Assembly: GCF_937616625.2 (NCBI RefSeq)
Contig: NC_065576.1
Coordinates: forward strand, 37,350,628-37,414,627
Source: Mercurialis annua
Taxonomy: Eukaryota > Streptophyta > Magnoliopsida > Malpighiales > Euphorbiaceae
Direction: 5' to 3'
Length of the DNA stretch: 64,000 nt
Shown here: piece after piece, positions 61,809-64,000 of the stretch
Layout of the letters: each line of letters opens with the position of its first letter
Position numbering within the stretch: the first letter of the stretch is position 1
Made by a program: the position numbers and the translations under genes
Notes under the pieces: model-generated
What the model saw: the letters and a program-made list of their open reading frames with translations, nothing else
What the model was told of the DNA's origin: nothing
Databases searched by the model: none

Positions 61809-62213
61809 CACACAGATTAAAAGATATTTATATCTTTCTTTTCTTTATTGTGCTTTGAAATATACATATTACTAATTGTCTTATAAAATATATACGCCAA
61901 AAGAAACTTATACCACAAAGTCTTTGTAATAGATAAATTTATAACACAAAGTCTTTGACAAAAATATATAATAGGATTTTTAAATGAGACAAAAAAATTG
62001 ACTTTTTAAATAGAATGAAAAAAGTATATTTTTTTGAAAAATAAATATTATTTTTATTTAACATTCACATAATGTTAGATATAATTGGCACATCGGCAAA
62101 AAAATTCACATTCGATGACTATATTGAGACATATATCGATTTTATTGTCATTTAACGAGTTGTAAATGGTATGGTTTTCTTGTTTGTTAAAATTTCATTC
62201 TTTATAAATTCTA

Positions 62214-62523
62214 GGGTTAATGTCATAAAAATTTACCAATTTTACACGTTTTCTCATTTTAATCACGCAGTTTAAATTTTCTCATTTTCATGCACGAACT
62301 ATCATTTTTTTCTCAAATTCATGCGCGGTGCTGAGGTGTCACGGCTCCATTGTTGTAATTCACTGAGGTGGAGGTCATTTTACACCAATGAATGAGTGTC
62401 ACCTCAGCACCGTGCATGCATTTGAGAAAAAGAGGTAGTTCGTGCATGAAAATGAGAAAATTTAAACTGTGTGTTTAAAATAAAAAAACGTGTAAAGTTC
62501 GTGATCTTTTTTAACATTAACCC
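62214..62523. mobile_element. Inverted-repeat MITE, 310 bp
   Basis: GGGTTAATGTCA at the left pairs with GGGTTAATGTTA inward from the right. The arms go on with ACACGTTTT, CAGTTTAAATTTTCTCATTT, CATGCACGAACTA and GGTGCTGAGGTG in both orientations, about 140 bp each. The flanks TAAATTCTA (62205-62213) and TAAATTTTA (62524-62532) are a 9-bp duplication with one mismatch, so a MULE-type origin is likely. Confidence 0.85.
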
Positions 62524-62532
62524 TAAATTTTA

Positions 62533-63861
62533 TACTTATCTATATCCGTTGTGTTTATTTGTTTTTTCCCTCTCATTAAAGACATTAAGTTTTAACTTCG
62601 GCTTATAAATTTTCTAAATTTCAATTTTGATAATACAAACTGTCAGTCATCTATTTTTTTCTTAACATAATTTAACGTTGTGCAGCCAAATAATTTAAAA
62701 CAATTAATTTCGAGACACGTAAACTTCATGTATTTAACTCTCTTTTTTCTACAACTGTCGTCAGACCTTCTCCAGTCCTGAACCACTATTCTTCTAGTAG
62801 AGCAATTTGGGTCTAAGAACTATGGACTTTGCAGAATCATCATTTACCAATTCATAGCACTTGTGTGGAGAAAAGAAGCCAATGAAACCATTATATAAAA
62901 TTATAAAAGATATTTACCAATCTTGATTTAAGGTAATAAAAATAATTTAAATTGCCTTTAAAATATTGTTTGTCATAATTGTATCCTAACCTCATTTAGC
63001 ATTCATTATACATTACATATTATGTTTAATTATCATTAATTTATAATAGAAATAAATATATATGTGTTTTATATGTATAAAATCAAATTGAAAACAATGG
63101 TTACAATTCGTTAAACTGAATATGTTAAATGATCGAGACAAAAGACTTAAGGATTAAAAGATAGATATTCACTAAGAAATTAAGAGTACTCCAATTTTAT
63201 GTTTATGAAACTAACATGAAATGTTAAAAATACCACTGAAGTTATAATTGGTGTCAAACATGGGTTTAAACATATTCTTTTTTAGTAATCTATTATTTAG
63301 TGTGTTCTCTAAAATAAATTTGATGATATTCAGACCTCAACAAACCTCTAAACGTAAAATTCGGAGCTTTCAAGGCGTAAGAAGTCATAAAAGACACACT
63401 TGTAAATAGTTTGATCAAATTGGTCGGTTTAGTTGTGACTTACCTATTTTGTAAATTGTTTTGTTTTATAATCGCTGTGAAGTAACAAAAAATTAGAATA
63501 ATTGCAATGTTTTAGATGTTTATGGAAAAATTTGTAAAGTTGAGAGACTAAATTTACCATACCCAAATCCTTGTGGCCCTAGAAATCCTTTTTGATATTT
63601 TCACCAAAACAACCTTTTTGCCACCTTTTTCATGGCATGCATAAATACAAATTTAATACTTAAATATAGTTCTAAGTTAATTGATGGATACCGAATCCTA
63701 CCCTAATTATAGTGGAGCCGAGTCACAGGAGATCCACTCTCAGGTGATACTGGACTCCCATCGGAAGAACAAAATATATAAGGAAGACGGCCAAATCCAT
63801 AGGATTCGCCGATATATCATTCAACAAGACAAAGAACGAATCCCTTAATAAAAAAAGCGTC
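62533..63861. promoter_or_regulatory. Spacer and probable promoter/5' UTR of the gene at 63862
   Basis: No ORF of note. A TATA-like AAAATATATAAGG lies at about 63770, roughly 90 bases before the start codon. The 5' UTR is richer in G/C than the spacer. Confidence 0.4.
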
Positions 63862-64000
63862 ATGTCTCTCCCACCCCGAAACCCCAACCCTAACCCTCAA
63901 CGAAACCCTAATCCACAACGAACCACCACAACCTATCAAACTCCGGCCACCACCCAGTCACCCTCACCCAGTCATGACGCTCAACACCTTAACCCAGTTT
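63862..64000 (+). CDS. Start of an unrecognised Pro/Asn/Gln/Thr-rich protein, cut by window end
   Basis: The ATG at 63862 opens a frame that stays open for 46 codons to the last base. It starts MSLPPRNPNPNPQRNPNP and continues rich in Thr, Pro, Ser and Gln, so it looks like a disordered N-terminal tail. The base composition changes sharply here from AT-rich spacer to C-rich coding-like sequence, and a TATA-like box lies upstream. These points favour a real gene. The early codons are built from AACCCTAACCCT-like telomere-type words. No domain is visible yet and I cannot name the product. Confidence 0.55.
   Translation, partial: MSLPPRNPNPNPQRNPNPQRTTTTYQTPATTQSPSPSHDAQHLNPV

Overview
This window is nuclear DNA of a flowering plant, most likely a eudicot. 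It has intron-rich genes with canonical GT-AG splice sites, plant Mediator and NHL-repeat proteins, AT-rich spacers, and dense nested plant transposons (Copia, gypsy-like LTRs, LINE, SINE, MULE, hAT, Stowaway, Helitron). I see no rRNA genes, no functional tRNA genes, no CRISPR and no bacterial features.

Two host genes can be rebuilt exon by exon, and a third begins at the right edge. (1) 11259-19696, minus strand: 17 coding exons joining to 757 residues in one open frame. It is an organelle-targeted protein with a thioredoxin-like region followed by NHL repeats (EMB1974-like). (2) 31143-40554, plus strand: 11 coding exons joining to 1324 residues. It is the Mediator tail subunit MED15 (N-terminal KIX domain, long Gln-rich middle, conserved C-terminus). 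(3) From 63862, plus strand: the first 46 codons of an unrecognised Pro/Asn/Gln/Thr-rich protein that runs off the window. The two complete genes are housekeeping or transcription genes and have no visible functional link.

Layout. 1-2.9 kb: decayed Copia element, minus strand, cut by the window edge. 3.9-8.1 kb: long solo-LTR-like element holding a nested Copia LTR and a hAT element. 8.4-10.9 kb: very decayed SIRE-like Copia pol, minus strand. 11.2-19.7 kb: EMB1974-like gene with a Stowaway MITE in an intron. 20.4-22.3 kb: LTR plus primer-binding site of probable Tat/Ogre type. 22.5-30.5 kb: a run of DNA transposons consisting of a hAT element, a long-inverted-repeat element, a full-length MULE with a broken transposase and a second zf-GRF ORF, a MITE and a Helitron. 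30.6-40.8 kb: MED15. 41.3-43.6 kb: MITE, hAT with a nested Helitron, second copy of the same MITE family. 44.6-46.6 kb: MULE-end fragment, gypsy gag fragment and LINE reverse transcriptase fused end to end. 46.6-49.5 kb: AT-rich, empty. 49.5-50.3 kb: palindromic element built around seven 26-bp hairpins. 51.3-53.9 kb: two inverted-repeat elements and a tRNA-derived SINE. 54.3-61.8 kb: Copia element with both LTRs, PBS, PPT and TSD, split by a 2972-bp solo LTR with its own TSD. 62.2-62.5 kb: one more MITE.

Most transposon boundaries here are set by target-site duplications read directly from the sequence. Family names rest on protein motifs and terminal sequences without database comparison.
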